A stretch of DNA of 64,000 nucleotides, taken from Kudoa neothunni (taxonomy: Eukaryota > Cnidaria). The notes beneath the pieces are model-generated. The model searched no databases and had not been told where the DNA came from. It saw only the letters and a list, made by a program, of their open reading frames with translations. This document shows positions 63,942-64,000 of the stretch, piece after piece. The position numbers were made by a program, and so were the translations under genes. The stretch is from contig OZ199839.1 in assembly GCA_964304625.1 (NCBI GenBank), positions 10,540,001 to 10,604,000 of the forward strand. Reading direction: 5' to 3'. Numbering within the stretch: the stretch's first letter is position 1; each line of letters begins with the position of its first letter.

Positions 63942-64000
63942 TTAACACTCGTACGTACGCCCCAAAAAATCACGCTACTGTACAAACTGGGTCCAATGGA
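63942..64000 (+). mobile_element. Left end of a fourth piggyBac-like element, cut by the window edge
   Basis: TTAA at 63942 continues CACTCGTACGTACGC, similar to the 5' end of element 1 (CCCTCCGTCACACGC), and the last bases read TGGGTCCAATGGA, the subterminal motif of elements 1 and 2 at a similar distance from the end. The rest lies outside. Confidence 0.6.

Noticed and set aside
1-64000. tRNA, rRNA, spliceosomal RNA or CRISPR array
   Set aside because: I looked for typical conserved boxes and regular repeats with spacers and found none by eye; a covariance-model search would be decisive.

Overview
The window is AT-rich eukaryotic nuclear DNA, almost certainly from an animal. Genes are split by very short GT-AG introns, many of them 37-60 nt, and the standard genetic code is used. 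Recognisable genes are EIF3A, a PXYLP1-type histidine phosphatase, an acid ceramidase/NAAA-type amidase, DCAF13 (Sof1), a probable mitochondrial ribosomal protein mL41, an inositol-pentakisphosphate 2-kinase and IMPACT. A possible T-box domain also points to a metazoan. Low GC, tiny introns and many decayed DNA transposons would suit a reduced or parasitic animal such as a myxozoan, but the sequence does not prove the lineage.

Layout: 0.4-1.9 kb, two inverted-repeat (MITE-like) structures; 2.1-7.1 kb, EIF3A (+), nine exons; 7.1-15 kb, transposon-rich, with a piggyBac remnant (9541-11224) and a Tigger/pogo remnant (about 12.6-13.1 kb); 15.1-16.7 kb, PXYLP1-like (-); 20.3-22.7 kb, second piggyBac; 23.1-24.9 kb, acid ceramidase (+), fourteen exons; 25.2-27.1 kb, third piggyBac; 29.6-31.2 kb, a 1.6-kb element with long inverted repeats and a perfect 9-bp target duplication; 33.4-35.9 kb, two poorly recognised minus-strand genes, one T-box-like; 36.9-38.4 kb, BED/hAT remnant (-); 39.6-41.4 kb, DCAF13 (+), convergent with mL41-like (-, 41.6-42.0 kb); 46.9-48.7 kb, single-exon IPPK fused to a C-terminal MoaD/ThiS-like beta-grasp domain; 50.6-51.6 kb, IMPACT (+); 51.9-60.4 kb, a large cysteine-rich multi-pass membrane protein (+); 61.6-62.5 kb, small hAT remnant; 63.94 kb to the edge, the start of a fourth piggyBac-like end.

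The genes form no operon; they are housekeeping functions (translation initiation, ribosome biogenesis, mitochondrial translation, lipid and glycosaminoglycan turnover, inositol phosphate signalling) scattered among transposon remains. The most unusual item is the IPPK-MoaD-like fusion (46916-48709). Next are the orphan membrane protein and subterminal palindromic motifs that recur in several different piggyBac elements. Exon coordinates were derived by hand from reading frame, GT/AG sites and family similarity and have not been tested against transcripts.
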